A stretch of 64,000 nucleotides of DNA, taken from NCBI GenBank assembly GCA_042408445.1, contig JBHORC010000023.1, forward strand, positions 62,001 to 126,000, read 5' to 3'. The position numbers were made by a program, and so were the translations under genes. A model generated the notes under the pieces. That model did no database searches and was not told where the DNA came from. It saw nothing but the letters and a program-made list of their open reading frames with translations. Of this stretch, positions 43,045 through 51,412 are shown one piece after another. Positions within the stretch are counted from its first letter, which is position 1. Each line of letters opens with the position of its first letter. The DNA comes from CF-46 sp042408445 (GTDB lineage: Bacteria > Chloroflexota > Limnocylindria > Limnocylindrales > CSP1-4).

Positions 43045-43410
43045 ATGCCCGAGCAGAGCGTCCAGATCTTCGGCCACGACCGCGACCAGGCGACGCGGGC
43101 GGCGGTCCGGTTCTTCAAGGAGCGCCGGATCGCGATCCACCAGGTCGACCTGACCCGCAAGCCGATCGCCCGTGGCGAGCTCCGCCGGTTCGTCGATCGG
43201 CTCGGCGCCCGAGCCCTCCTCGACGAGACGGGCAAGGCCTATCAGGACGCCGGGCTCCGCTATCTCCGGATGGACGATTCCGAGATCGTCGAGCGGCTGC
43301 TCGCGACGTCGGCCCTCCTCCGGCTCCCGCTCGTCCGGTTCGGCAACGAGGTCGCCGTCGGGCGCGCCGAGTCGACCTGGAAGGGCTGGCTCAGCCGCTC
43401 CGGGTCCTGA
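43045..43410 (+). CDS. ArsC/Spx-family protein lacking the catalytic cysteine
   Basis: A 121-residue thioredoxin-fold protein of the ArsC group: QIFGHDRDQATRAAVRFFKE, HQVDLTRKPIARGELRRFV and RLPLVRFGNEVAVGRAESTW match the family order. The position where ArsC has C-x5-R or Spx has C-x2-C reads DRDQATR with no Cys anywhere in the protein. It therefore cannot reduce arsenate by the known mechanism and may be a binding or regulatory protein. Start ATG with -10 hexamer 7 bases upstream. Its 3' end overlaps the next gene by 20 bases, head to tail against it. Confidence 0.8.
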   Translation: MPEQSVQIFGHDRDQATRAAVRFFKERRIAIHQVDLTRKPIARGELRRFVDRLGARALLDETGKAYQDAGLRYLRMDDSEIVERLLATSALLRLPLVRFGNEVAVGRAESTWKGWLSRSGS

Positions 43411-43585
43411 ACGCCAGCCAGCCCACGAAGATCCCGGCCGCGACGGCAGCGACGCCGATCCACGCCCACATCGCGTCGCCGACCATGAAGCTGTTGCCGC
43501 GGAGCAGGCCGGTCCCCTGGCCGACCCACACCAGGCCCGTTGCAATCAGGAGCGCTGCCCCGATCAACCGCGTTCGCTGCTGCAT
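43391..43585 (-). CDS. small two-span membrane protein
   Basis: A 64-residue protein with two hydrophobic spans (about 7-25 and 37-58) joined by a short polar loop (GQGTGLLRGNSFMVGDA). A GAGGAG ribosome-binding site 5 bases before the ATG supports it. It overlaps the ArsC-like gene convergently by 20 bases and is divergent from the LOG gene. Function unknown. Confidence 0.7.
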   Translation of the reverse strand: MQQRTRLIGAALLIATGLVWVGQGTGLLRGNSFMVGDAMWAWIGVAAVAAGIFVGWLAFRTRSG

Positions 43586-43602
43586 GCCATCTCCTCGGGT
43601 GC

Positions 43603-43608
43603 GATCCT
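43603..43608 (+). promoter_or_regulatory. candidate leaderless -10 (GATCCT)
   Basis: GATCCT ends 6 bases before the ATG at 43615. Confidence 0.45.
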
Positions 43609-43614
43609 AGCCGG

Positions 43615-44559
43615 ATGAGCGATCGAGAGCCGTCCTCGCCGAGCCGGCGGGCAGATCCGGAGTCCCCTACGTCCGGGGAACGCGGATCGGATCAGACGCG
43701 GTCGACGCCGCAGGCCGACGCGGCGCAGGGGGCCGGCGTGCCGAAGGCCGGTGAGGCGGGCCCGGGCGGGCCCGAGCGGCGCAGCGGTCGCGTCACCATG
43801 CGCGGCGACGCCGCGACCCGGATGGGGAAGCCCGCGACGACCGAGGACGAGAAGCTGCTCGAGCGAGAGCCGCCGACGCCCGGCCGGCCGGCGTTCGTCG
43901 ACACGGACCCCTGGCGAGCGCTCCGGATCCTGAGCGAATTCGTCGAAGGCTTCGATGCGCTGGCGTCCGTCGGCCCGGCCGTCACGGTCTTCGGGTCGGC
44001 GCGCGCGGCCGACGGATCGCCCGAGTACGAGCTCGCCCGCGAGATCGCGCGACGGCTCGCACAGAGCGGGTTCGCGATCATCACCGGCGGTGGCCCCGGG
44101 ATCATGGAAGCGGCGAATCGCGGCTGCCGGGAGGGCGGCGGGCTCTCGATCGGCTGCAACATCGAGCTGCCGCACGAGCAGGGGATCAACGCGTACGTCG
44201 ATCTCGGGGTCGAGTTCAAGTACTTCTTCGCCCGCAAGACGATGTTCGTGAAGTACGCCGACGCGTTCGTCATCATGCCGGGCGGCTTCGGAACGCTCGA
44301 CGAGCTGTTCGAGAGCCTCACGCTGATCCAGACCGGCAAGATCCGTGACTTCCCTGTCGTCCTGGTCGGGACGGCCTACTGGCAGGGGATGATCGACTGG
44401 ATGCGGGCGACCCAGATCCCGGCGGGCGCGATCTCGGAGGCCGATCTCCGCCTGTTGCGGCTCACCGACGACCCGGCGGAGGTCGTCGAGATCATCCGAG
44501 CGTACGTCGCGAAGTCGCACCCGGAGGACGTCGCGACGATCGAGGACGAGATTCGCTAG
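43615..44559 (+). CDS. LOG-family nucleotide 5'-monophosphate phosphoribohydrolase
   Basis: A 314-residue LOG-type protein (often mis-annotated lysine decarboxylase). The core from about 125 has FGSARAADGSPEY, IITGGGPGIMEAANRG and MPGGFGTLDELFESLTLIQTG, which carry the catalytic Glu and phosphate loops. LOG enzymes split cytokinin ribotides or AMP-like nucleotides. The first 100 residues are an unstructured, Pro/Arg/Ser-rich extension without family match. Its last bases (CTAG at 44556-44559) are also the stop of the oppositely oriented ferredoxin gene. Confidence 0.9.
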   Translation: MSDREPSSPSRRADPESPTSGERGSDQTRSTPQADAAQGAGVPKAGEAGPGGPERRSGRVTMRGDAATRMGKPATTEDEKLLEREPPTPGRPAFVDTDPWRALRILSEFVEGFDALASVGPAVTVFGSARAADGSPEYELAREIARRLAQSGFAIITGGGPGIMEAANRGCREGGGLSIGCNIELPHEQGINAYVDLGVEFKYFFARKTMFVKYADAFVIMPGGFGTLDELFESLTLIQTGKIRDFPVVLVGTAYWQGMIDWMRATQIPAGAISEADLRLLRLTDDPAEVVEIIRAYVAKSHPEDVATIEDEIR

Positions 44560-45116
44560 TCGTCGGCGGGCGGCTGGTCGCCGGTGCGCAGCTGGTCAGT
44601 GGCGGACCGCGGCCCTGCCGGAATGCGGACGCTGATCCTCCCGGCGTCGATCGTGACCGGGTAGTAGCGGAGTCGGCGGACCCGGGTGAGCCGCCGCGCC
44701 TCGGCCTTCTTGCCGGGCGGATCGACCTTCGGCTCCTTGCCCGCGGGCGACCACGTCGGGTGATATCGGCCATCGGGGTCGAGCCCGCCGGTCGTCGGCA
44801 TCTGGACGACGTCCCCGGAGCAGAGGTCGAACCGGCCCTCGTGCAGCGGGCAGGCGACGATGCAGCCCTCCAGCGACCCGATCGACAGCGGCGCCGACAT
44901 GTGGGGACAGCGGTCGTCGACGGCGACGATCCCCGCGGGGGTGTGGGCGACGAGCACGTCCAGGTCGCCGCGCGTGATGCGGCGCATGGATCCTTCCGGC
45001 AGATCCGCGATGGACCCAGCGTCCACGGAGATGGCCTCGCTGCTCGCCGCGCCCGGGGCTTCGAGCCCGGCGGGGAACGCGGCAGGGATCGGCTGGGACG
45101 GGCGATCGGGGATCAC
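44556..45116 (-). CDS. Rieske [2Fe-2S] ferredoxin-like protein
   Basis: A 186-residue protein with a complete Rieske motif: C-P-H-M (RCPHMSAPLS) and C-P-L-H (VACPLHEGRFDLCSG), 18 residues apart. Before it lies a 45-residue Pro/Ala lead-in; after it a Lys/Arg-rich stretch (KEPKVDPPGKKAEARRLT) not usual in ferredoxins, and a beta-strand tail. It may feed electrons to an oxygenase such as the one at 33-34 kb, or be a nitrite-reductase small-subunit relative. GTG start with TACGAT 6 bases upstream. Confidence 0.88.
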   Translation of the reverse strand: MIPDRPSQPIPAAFPAGLEAPGAASSEAISVDAGSIADLPEGSMRRITRGDLDVLVAHTPAGIVAVDDRCPHMSAPLSIGSLEGCIVACPLHEGRFDLCSGDVVQMPTTGGLDPDGRYHPTWSPAGKEPKVDPPGKKAEARRLTRVRRLRYYPVTIDAGRISVRIPAGPRSATDQLRTGDQPPADD

Positions 45117-45122
45117 CGGGGG

Positions 45123-45128
45123 ATCGTA
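45123..45128 (-). promoter_or_regulatory. leaderless -10 (TACGAT, minus strand)
   Basis: TACGAT ends 6 bases before the GTG at 45116 on the minus strand. Confidence 0.55.
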
Positions 45129-45196
45129 GCGTGAACAGGGAGCGACCCCGGCGGGTCGGTCCCGGCCGGGGTCGTGAGGAGGAGCGCGAGGAGCGA

Positions 45197-45221
45197 GCGC
45201 GGCCGGCGGAGCCGGCCGCGC
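45197..45221 (-). terminator. perfect 11-bp hairpin after the DHA2 transporter
   Basis: GCGCGGCCGGC-GGA-GCCGGCCGCGC, beginning 8 bases downstream of the transporter stop. No U-run, so it may be a rho-independent-like or an mRNA-stabilising stem. A second inverted repeat (GACCCCGG...CCGGGGTC, about 45145-45175) lies beyond it. Confidence 0.45.
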
Positions 45222-45228
45222 GTTCGGG

Positions 45229-46953
45229 TCAGTCGGTCGCGCCGACCGTCGGGCGGTTGCCCTCCGACTTGGCGGCCGCTGCAGCCTGCGCCGGCGTCTG
45301 CTGGCGAAGCGCGAGCTCACGCATCGTCGCCGCGGCGAGCGCGGCGAGGACCGCCGCCACCACGCCGACCCAGAACGTCGAGGCGACGCCCAGGCTGAAC
45401 GCGCGGTGGATGCCGTCGACGAGGTTCGGGACGACCGGAGCGATCGCCGCCCGGAACTGCTCGGGGACGCTGGCAAGGATCGTCTGACCCATGTCACCGG
45501 TCCCGGTCAGCCGGTTGAAGTCGATCTGGCCGCTGCTCGCCGCCTGCCCGAAGCTGGCGACGACCTGGTCCGGAACGCCAGCCGCCCGCATCTGGGGCAC
45601 GAGCTGCTGTTGGAACTCGGAGCCGAAGATCGTGCCGACGATCGCGAGGGCGACCGTGCCGCCGATCTGGCGGAAGAACGTGAGGTTCGACGTCGCGACG
45701 CCGAGCATGTGGAACGGAACGGCGTTCTGGACGATCAGGGTGAAGACGGCGAACGTCGGTCCGACGCCGATCCCGGCGATCAGCATCCAGAGCCACACGA
45801 CGGGGACCGCCGTATCGGCGCGGAGCTGGGTCATCAGGAGCGTGGAGACGCCCATGACGGCAATCGCGCCGACCATCAGCCACTTGTAGCGTCCGGTTCG
45901 GGCGACGATGATCCCGGACGCGATCGAGCTCCCGATCAGGCCGACCATCAGCGGCAGCGCGGCGAGGCCGGAGTACGTCGGGGTGAAGCCCTGGACGATC
46001 TGGAACCAGCGCGGCAGGAAGATGATCGCCCCGAAGAAGGCGAAGGCTGCGAAGAAGGTCGAGACCATCGACGCCGCGTACGTCCGATCGCGGAACAGCG
46101 TCAGCGGCACGATCGGCTCCTTCGCCCGGGACTCCGCCCAGATGAAGAGCACGATCCCGACGAGCGCGATGAGGATGAACCCGCCGACGGTCGGCGCGGT
46201 CCAGTCGTAGACCTGATGCGTTGCCGGGTCCGTCTGGCCCTTCTGGGTCAGGCCGACGAGCAGGAACGCGGTGGCGATCGTGAAGATCACGCCGCCGAGG
46301 ATGTCGAAGTTGCGGGTCGCCCGCGGGTTCTTCACGGTCGGCAGGAGCCGGAAGATGAAGAAGAGCGAGACGAGACCGATCGGGATGTTGACGTAGAAGA
46401 TCCAGTGCCAGCTGATCTGCTCGGTCAGCCAGCCGCCGATGAGCGGACCGGCGATGAACGCGATCCCGAAGACCGCACCGAACAGGCCCTGGTACTTGCC
46501 GCGCTCGGCCGGCGAGAAGAGGTCGCCGATGACCGCGAGGGCGATCGGGAACAGCGAGCCGGCGCCGATGCCCTGCAGGCCGCGGAACAGGATGAGCTGG
46601 CTCATGTCCTGTGACAGACCGGAGAGGGCGGAGCCGATGAGGAAGATCACGATGCCGGTGATGAACATCGGCTTCCGGCCGTACAGGTCGGACAGCTTGC
46701 CCCAGAACGGGACGCTGATCGTGCTCGTCAGCAGGTAGCTGGTGATGGCCCAGACGTAGAGGTCGTTGCCGTTCAGCTGGGTGACGATCGTCGGCAGGGC
46801 GGGCCCGACGATCGTCTGATCGAGGGCGCCGAGGAAGAGGCCGAGCATGACGGCGAAGAGGATCTCCATCTTCGCCCGGATCGGCAGGCCGAGAGCTGGA
46901 TCATCCTCCAGGCTCGGTGTGGTGCTGTCGCGATCGACAGGGAACGATTCCAT
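45229..46953 (-). CDS. DHA2-family drug:H+ antiporter (EmrB/QacA-like)
   Basis: A 574-residue MFS protein with about 14 predicted spans. Family motifs: ALDQTIVGPALPTI (motif D1), GKLSDLYGRKPMF (motif A, cytoplasmic loop 2-3), LFRGLQGIGAGSLFP (motif B) and GPLIGGWLTEQISWHWIF (motif C, antiporter signature). It lies 60 bases after a MarR gene in the same direction, the usual regulator-pump pair for lipophilic or cationic drugs. Stop codon is followed by a strong hairpin. Confidence 0.94.
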   Translation of the reverse strand: MESFPVDRDSTTPSLEDDPALGLPIRAKMEILFAVMLGLFLGALDQTIVGPALPTIVTQLNGNDLYVWAITSYLLTSTISVPFWGKLSDLYGRKPMFITGIVIFLIGSALSGLSQDMSQLILFRGLQGIGAGSLFPIALAVIGDLFSPAERGKYQGLFGAVFGIAFIAGPLIGGWLTEQISWHWIFYVNIPIGLVSLFFIFRLLPTVKNPRATRNFDILGGVIFTIATAFLLVGLTQKGQTDPATHQVYDWTAPTVGGFILIALVGIVLFIWAESRAKEPIVPLTLFRDRTYAASMVSTFFAAFAFFGAIIFLPRWFQIVQGFTPTYSGLAALPLMVGLIGSSIASGIIVARTGRYKWLMVGAIAVMGVSTLLMTQLRADTAVPVVWLWMLIAGIGVGPTFAVFTLIVQNAVPFHMLGVATSNLTFFRQIGGTVALAIVGTIFGSEFQQQLVPQMRAAGVPDQVVASFGQAASSGQIDFNRLTGTGDMGQTILASVPEQFRAAIAPVVPNLVDGIHRAFSLGVASTFWVGVVAAVLAALAAATMRELALRQQTPAQAAAAAKSEGNRPTVGATD

Positions 46954-47013
46954 CGAAGCTCCTTCCTCCAGGGGACGGCGTGGGCAGGCGATGCGGCGGC
47001 GGTCCGCCGCTGC

Positions 47014-47541
47014 TCAGCGGGGTTGGTGGGTGTGGACGTGATCGTCCAGGTGGTCGACGCCGATCTCGTCGATGACCGCGGCCCGCAGGTCGGCGATCGC
47101 GGCGTGGATCCGGCCGAGCTTGGCCGGTGCGAGCCGGCCGAGGATCGAGCGCATCCGGTCCTGCTTGAGCGCCTCGATCTCGTCGCGGATCCGGGCGCCT
47201 TCCTCGGAGGCCCGGACGATCACGACGCGACGGTCCGACGGCACCCGCACACGCTCGACGAGGCCCCGCTCCTCCATCCGGTCGACGAGGCCCGTTGCGT
47301 TGCTCAGCGAGACATCGAGCAGCTCGGCGAGCCGCGACATCGTGACCTCGCCGTGGTGATCGAGAACCCACAGAATGTGCAGGTGGGTCATGCTGATCCC
47401 GGCCTTCACCATCCGACCCGTGCCGGCGCAACGCAGGCTCCCGATCATCTGGTGCAGCTCGTCCACGACGGCGTCGATCTGCTGGGCCGAAGCCCCCGTC
47501 GACGAAGACGAAGCGGACGCGGGCGGCTCAATGGTTCGCAT
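47014..47541 (-). CDS. MarR-family transcriptional regulator
   Basis: A 175-residue winged-helix repressor. HTH and wing: MTHLHILWVLDHHGEVTM, SRLAELLDVSLSNATGLVDR, MEERGLVERVRVPSDRRVV. A Ser/Ala-rich start and a His/Asp-rich tail (DHLDDHVHTHQPR) flank it. As first gene of the marR-DHA2 operon it probably represses both; ligands of MarR proteins are small phenolic or drug-like molecules. The ATG at 47541 follows a good promoter on the minus strand. Confidence 0.93.
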   Translation of the reverse strand: MRTIEPPASASSSSTGASAQQIDAVVDELHQMIGSLRCAGTGRMVKAGISMTHLHILWVLDHHGEVTMSRLAELLDVSLSNATGLVDRMEERGLVERVRVPSDRRVVIVRASEEGARIRDEIEALKQDRMRSILGRLAPAKLGRIHAAIADLRAAVIDEIGVDHLDDHVHTHQPR

Positions 47542-47550
47542 CAGGTGAAT

Positions 47551-47579
47551 AATCTAGAGCCGATCAACAGTCGCGTCAA
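47551..47579 (-). promoter_or_regulatory. promoter of marR-DHA2 (TTGACG-17-TAGATT)
   Basis: On the minus strand TTGACG (47579-47574) and TAGATT (47556-47551) are separated by exactly 17 bases, the most canonical promoter in the window; TAGATT ends 9 bases before the ATG. The TTGATC...GATTAT stretch inside it may be the MarR operator. Confidence 0.65.
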
Positions 47580-47623
47580 GGGCGAATGTCGCCTCGGCAG
47601 TGAATGTGGACAGGGAGTGGTGG

Positions 47624-48595
47624 ATGCGCTTCGCGTTGATGATCGAGCCCCAGCAGGGGCTGTCGTACGAGGACCAGCGGGCGATCGTCCAGCGAGCGGA
47701 GGCGCTCGGCTTCGAGTCGTTCTTCCGGTCCGACCACTACCAGAGCTTTCCCGGACCCGCCGGAGAGCCGACGACGGACGCATGGGCGGTCCTCGCCGGG
47801 CTCGCCCGTGAGACGAGCCGGATCACGCTCGGCACGCTCGTCTCGCCGGTGACGTTCCGTCCGTTCGGCCAGCTCGCGAAGGTCGCAGCGACCGTGGACG
47901 AGATGAGCGGCGGGCGGCTCGAGTTCGGCCTGGGAGCCGGCTGGAACGAGCCGGAGCATCGGCAGCTCGGCCTGCCGTTTCCGGAGATCGGCGATCGCGC
48001 GGACATGCTCGAGGAGCAGTTCGCCGTGCTGCACGGGCTGTGGGGCGAACCGGACGGCTGGTCGTTCCACGGCCGGCACGTGACGATCGAGGACGCCAAC
48101 TTCCACCCGAAACCGGTGAGTCGGCCTGGCCGACCGACGTTCCCGAATGGCGCCTCGCGTCCGCGTCTGCTCGCCGGTGGGGAAGGCTCCCCCCGGTCGC
48201 TCCGGATCGCCGCCCGCTACGCCGACGAGTTCAACCTGTCGTCCTCGACGCCCGACAAGGCGGTCACCAAATTCGCCGCGCTCCGGGCGGCGTGCGAGGC
48301 GATCGGGCGCGATCCGGCGACGATGGGCCGCTCGGTGATGGCCGGCGTGCTCGTCGGCCGCACGGATGCCGACGTGGCCCGCCGGAAGGCGGAGCTGCTT
48401 GCCGCGTTCGGCGACGAGAGCGGCGGCGACGACTGGTTCGATGCACGGGAGCCGCGTTGGGTGCTCGGGACCGCGGGCCAGGCCCGGGAGATGGTCGCGC
48501 GCTTCGCGGACGCGGGCGCGGAGCGGCTGATGCTCCAGGACTTCGTGCCGCGCGACCTCGACATGGTCGACACGATGGCCGAGCTGCTGTTCTAG
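47624..48595 (+). CDS. LLM-class F420-dependent oxidoreductase
   Basis: A 323-residue luciferase-like monooxygenase-family TIM barrel: RFALMIEPQQGLSYEDQ, FESFFRSDHYQSF, ITLGTLVSPVTFRP, VDEMSGGRLEFGLGAGWNE and PRLLAGGEGSPRSLRIAA. The SGGRLEFGLGAGW box is typical of F420- or FMN-dependent members. The ATG at 47624 follows AGGGAG at 6 bases; an upstream GTG at 47600 is possible. It is divergent from marR, so it may belong to the same detoxification response. Confidence 0.88.
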   Translation: MRFALMIEPQQGLSYEDQRAIVQRAEALGFESFFRSDHYQSFPGPAGEPTTDAWAVLAGLARETSRITLGTLVSPVTFRPFGQLAKVAATVDEMSGGRLEFGLGAGWNEPEHRQLGLPFPEIGDRADMLEEQFAVLHGLWGEPDGWSFHGRHVTIEDANFHPKPVSRPGRPTFPNGASRPRLLAGGEGSPRSLRIAARYADEFNLSSSTPDKAVTKFAALRAACEAIGRDPATMGRSVMAGVLVGRTDADVARRKAELLAAFGDESGGDDWFDAREPRWVLGTAGQAREMVARFADAGAERLMLQDFVPRDLDMVDTMAELLF

Positions 48596-48644
48596 CGTCG
48601 TCGTGGGGCGGGTCCGCCGCGAGCCGGCTTGAGCCGCCGACCGG

Positions 48645-49841
48645 TCAGCCGGCGGCGTCGGCCGCTGCGCGGTAGGTCGCGTCGTCGCGCCGGATCTGGT
48701 CCGGGTTCGTGCCGCGCGCTCGCGCGATGCGCTCCGTGAGCAGCTGGAGGGGCGTGACCGTCGACAGCAGCGCGGCGAGCGGCGGCGACAGCTCCGGCGC
48801 CTCGTCGACGACGAGCCGGCCCGCCGGCGTCAGCTCGCTCGGAAGCGCAGAGTCCACGTCGCGGGACACGATCGCGGCCGCGCGCAGGCCCACGACCTGT
48901 GCCGCCGCCAGCGCCTGACGCGCCCGGGCGACTCGCTCGTCGCGATGGTCCCGGTCCGTGAGGAGGAGGACCAGCCCGGTCGAAGCGTCCGTCGCGGGCA
49001 GGTGCCCATGGAGGAACGTCTCGAGATCCCGCATCGTCGACGGCACCCAGGATGCCTCCTCGATCTTCAGCGCCAGCTCGCGGGCGGCCGGCCGATCCGC
49101 GCCGGAGCCGACCGTCAGGATCTGCCGGCACGTGGCGAGGACCGCGGCGATCGACTCGGCGCGGGTCTCGTCCGCCGCGCCGTCCTCGAGCAGGTCGCCG
49201 ACCAATCCTTCGTCGATCTGCTCGCCGGTCAGCTGCTCGGCGATGGCGGCCGCGGCGACGATCGGGGAGAGGTAGCCGATCGTGTGGCACCAGCTGTGGT
49301 CCATCTCGCCGGTCTCGAGGACAAGCTCCGGGGTCGCCGCGCGGCCGGCCGGCGAGCCGGCGCTGCCCGTGATGACCCCGACGCGTGCTCCCCGCTTCGC
49401 GGCTGCTTCCATTGCCCGGATCGTCGCGGTCGTCCCGCCTTCGTGCGAGACGCCGATCACGAGACCGCCCGTGGGAGGATCGAGTGACAGCTCGAACGCC
49501 TGCGCCGACGTGATCGCGGCGACGCCGGCCGGCAGGCCGCTCGCCCGGATCGCCGACCGGAGGATCTCGACGGCCGCCTGCGCGCCGTGCTCGCTCGTTC
49601 CGCAGCCGGTCACGACGATCGGCGCGCCGCTGCTCGCGGCCTGGCCGATGACACCGGCGAGCCGACCGGCGGCTCCCTGGGGGTCGGCGAGTCGCTCGAG
49701 GATCCGCTCGGCAACGGACGGCTCCGCCGCGATCATGTCCGTCATGTGCCACGGCGGTCCGGAGCGGACCGTCGGCGCCGGCAGCTCCTGCCACGGATCC
49801 GGAGCGGGATCGAGGGGTTGCGTCGGATCGAACGTCGTCAT
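48645..49841 (-). CDS. double-SIS-domain sugar isomerase-like protein
   Basis: A 398-residue protein with two sugar-isomerase (SIS) domains: IVVTGCGTSEHGAQAAVE plus VIGVSHEGGTTATIRAM in the first, and ILTVGSGADRPAARELALK plus VLLLTDRDHRDERV in the second. The layout equals the isomerase half of GlmS without the glutaminase domain. Such proteins (AgaS, FrlB, NagB-II types) isomerise or deaminate phospho-sugars or fructosamine. There is no PTS or sugar operon nearby. ATG at 49841 with TATCCT 6 bases upstream. Confidence 0.88.
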   Translation of the reverse strand: MTTFDPTQPLDPAPDPWQELPAPTVRSGPPWHMTDMIAAEPSVAERILERLADPQGAAGRLAGVIGQAASSGAPIVVTGCGTSEHGAQAAVEILRSAIRASGLPAGVAAITSAQAFELSLDPPTGGLVIGVSHEGGTTATIRAMEAAAKRGARVGVITGSAGSPAGRAATPELVLETGEMDHSWCHTIGYLSPIVAAAAIAEQLTGEQIDEGLVGDLLEDGAADETRAESIAAVLATCRQILTVGSGADRPAARELALKIEEASWVPSTMRDLETFLHGHLPATDASTGLVLLLTDRDHRDERVARARQALAAAQVVGLRAAAIVSRDVDSALPSELTPAGRLVVDEAPELSPPLAALLSTVTPLQLLTERIARARGTNPDQIRRDDATYRAAADAAG

Positions 49842-49847
49842 CGGGCG

Positions 49848-49853
49848 AGGATA
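49848..49853 (-). promoter_or_regulatory. leaderless -10 (TATCCT, minus strand)
   Basis: TATCCT ends 6 bases before the ATG at 49841. Confidence 0.6.
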
Positions 49854-49945
49854 CGGCCGCCGGGTGGGCGCAAGGCGGGGTTGTGCGAAACCGACGAGGA
49901 TGGCCGGAGACGGCGGGACGACGACGAGCCACAGGAGGTCGACGG

Positions 49946-50851
49946 ATGCAGGTCGGGGTGATGGCACCGCAGGGCTGGAAGGGCGAGTACGACGGCTGGG
50001 ATGCGGCCGCCGCCTGGGCGCGGACGACGGAGCTCGCGAGGCAGGCCGAGGAGCTCGGCTTCGAGTCGCTCTGGGTCTTCGACCACTTCCACACCGTCCC
50101 GGAGCCGACCGACGAGATCACGTTCGAGTCGTTCACGGTGCTCTCGGCGCTCGCGATGATCACCCGTCGCGTCCGGCTCGGGCACATGGTCGTCTGCACC
50201 GGTTTCCGGAACCCGGGCCACACCGCGAAGCTCGCGTCGACGCTCGACGTCGTGAGTGGCGGCCGGTTCGAGCTCGGGATCGGCGCCGGCTGGAAGAAGG
50301 ACGAGTGGGAGGCGTACGGCTACGGCTTCCCGCCGATCAAGGAGCGGCTCGACGCGTTCGGCGACGACCTCGAGGTGATCACCCGGATGTTCGGTCCCGG
50401 ACGTGCAACCTACGAGGGCGAGCACGCCCACGTTCGGGGAGCGATCAACGTGCCGAAGGGGATCCAGCAGCCGCGGATCCCGATCATCGTCGGCGGCAAC
50501 GGCGAGCGGCGAACCGCCGGCTACGCGATCCGGTTCGCCGACGAGTTGAACTACGTCTTCCTGGACCGCGACGAGATCGCCAAGCGGATGGTCGAGGTCC
50601 GGCAGCGGTGCGAGGAGGAAGGCCGCGACCCGGCCACCCTCCGCTTCTCGCTCTACATGCGCGACGAGGACGCGCGGGATGCCGGGCAGCGGCGCGTCGA
50701 TCTGCTCGCGGGGTTCGCGGAGATCGGCCTCTCGCGGGTGGTCGGGTTCCCGACGCGGTGGTCGCCGACGGTCGACGCTCAGGCCGCGTTCGCGGACGAC
50801 TGCCGATCGGCCGGGATCGCGCTCGGAACGGGGATCGCGACCGCGGTGTGA
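49946..50851 (+). CDS. LLM-class F420-dependent oxidoreductase
   Basis: A 301-residue LLM-family protein: QVGVMAPQGWKGEYDGW, FESLWVFDHFHTVPEP, VRLGHMVVCTGFRNPG and LDVVSGGRFELGIGAGWK. It has the family pattern of F420-dependent enzymes and is only distantly like the one at 47.6 kb, with which it brackets the SIS gene. AGGAGG at 49933-49938 sits 7 bases before the ATG. Substrate unknown. Confidence 0.88.
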   Translation: MQVGVMAPQGWKGEYDGWDAAAAWARTTELARQAEELGFESLWVFDHFHTVPEPTDEITFESFTVLSALAMITRRVRLGHMVVCTGFRNPGHTAKLASTLDVVSGGRFELGIGAGWKKDEWEAYGYGFPPIKERLDAFGDDLEVITRMFGPGRATYEGEHAHVRGAINVPKGIQQPRIPIIVGGNGERRTAGYAIRFADELNYVFLDRDEIAKRMVEVRQRCEEEGRDPATLRFSLYMRDEDARDAGQRRVDLLAGFAEIGLSRVVGFPTRWSPTVDAQAAFADDCRSAGIALGTGIATAV

Positions 50852-50898
50852 GGCGGGTCGTCGCCGGGCCGCCGGCCGTGAGCGTCCGCGCCCCATCG

Positions 50899-51372
50899 TC
50901 ACCGGCGCCTGATGAGCCCCAGCCGCCCAGCTGGCCAATACCGGAACCAGGCCCGTCCCACGAGCAGGTCGACCGGGACCGGGCCGTAGCGACGCGAATC
51001 GATCGGCGTGCCGGCCCCCTGCTCGACGAGCTCGGCGAGCGGCGCGTCCGAGAGCAGCCACGCCTCGTCGTCGCCGAGGATGAGATGGCCGGCGTCCAGG
51101 TCCACGCGATCTCCGGGACCGGCCGCGACCCGTTTGATCGCGAGCAGCTCGCTGTCGGGCTCGCGGAAGACGACGACCGAGCCGCGGCGCGGCCAGCGCG
51201 TGACCGTCGGGTCGACGAGGAGCCAGTCGCCGGGCTGGATCGCCGGCGACATCGAGTGCTCGCTCACGGCGACCCGCCACGGACCGCGGAGCCGATCGGA
51301 ACGGCTCGTGGTTCGTGCGCGCGGCCGGACGCGAGGGAGCCCCGCCGTCGGGCGGGGCTCCGGTTCGGTCAT
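50899..51372 (-). CDS. sodX: nickel-type superoxide dismutase maturation protease (S26 signal-peptidase-like)
   Basis: A 157-residue protease of the signal peptidase I fold with the Ser-Lys dyad: VSEHSMSPAIQPGDWLLVD (Ser) and LLAIKRVAAGPGD (Lys). No membrane span is visible. Its place 40 bases downstream of sodN shows the job: removal of the SodN leader so that the nickel-binding N-terminus is exposed. Start at the ATG at 51372; an in-frame extension upstream would overlap sodN. Confidence 0.9.
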   Translation of the reverse strand: MTEPEPRPTAGLPRVRPRARTTSRSDRLRGPWRVAVSEHSMSPAIQPGDWLLVDPTVTRWPRRGSVVVFREPDSELLAIKRVAAGPGDRVDLDAGHLILGDDEAWLLSDAPLAELVEQGAGTPIDSRRYGPVPVDLLVGRAWFRYWPAGRLGLIRRR

Positions 51373-51412
51373 GGCGCGAAGCCGGGCGATCAGCCGGCGA
51401 TCAGCGGCGAGC

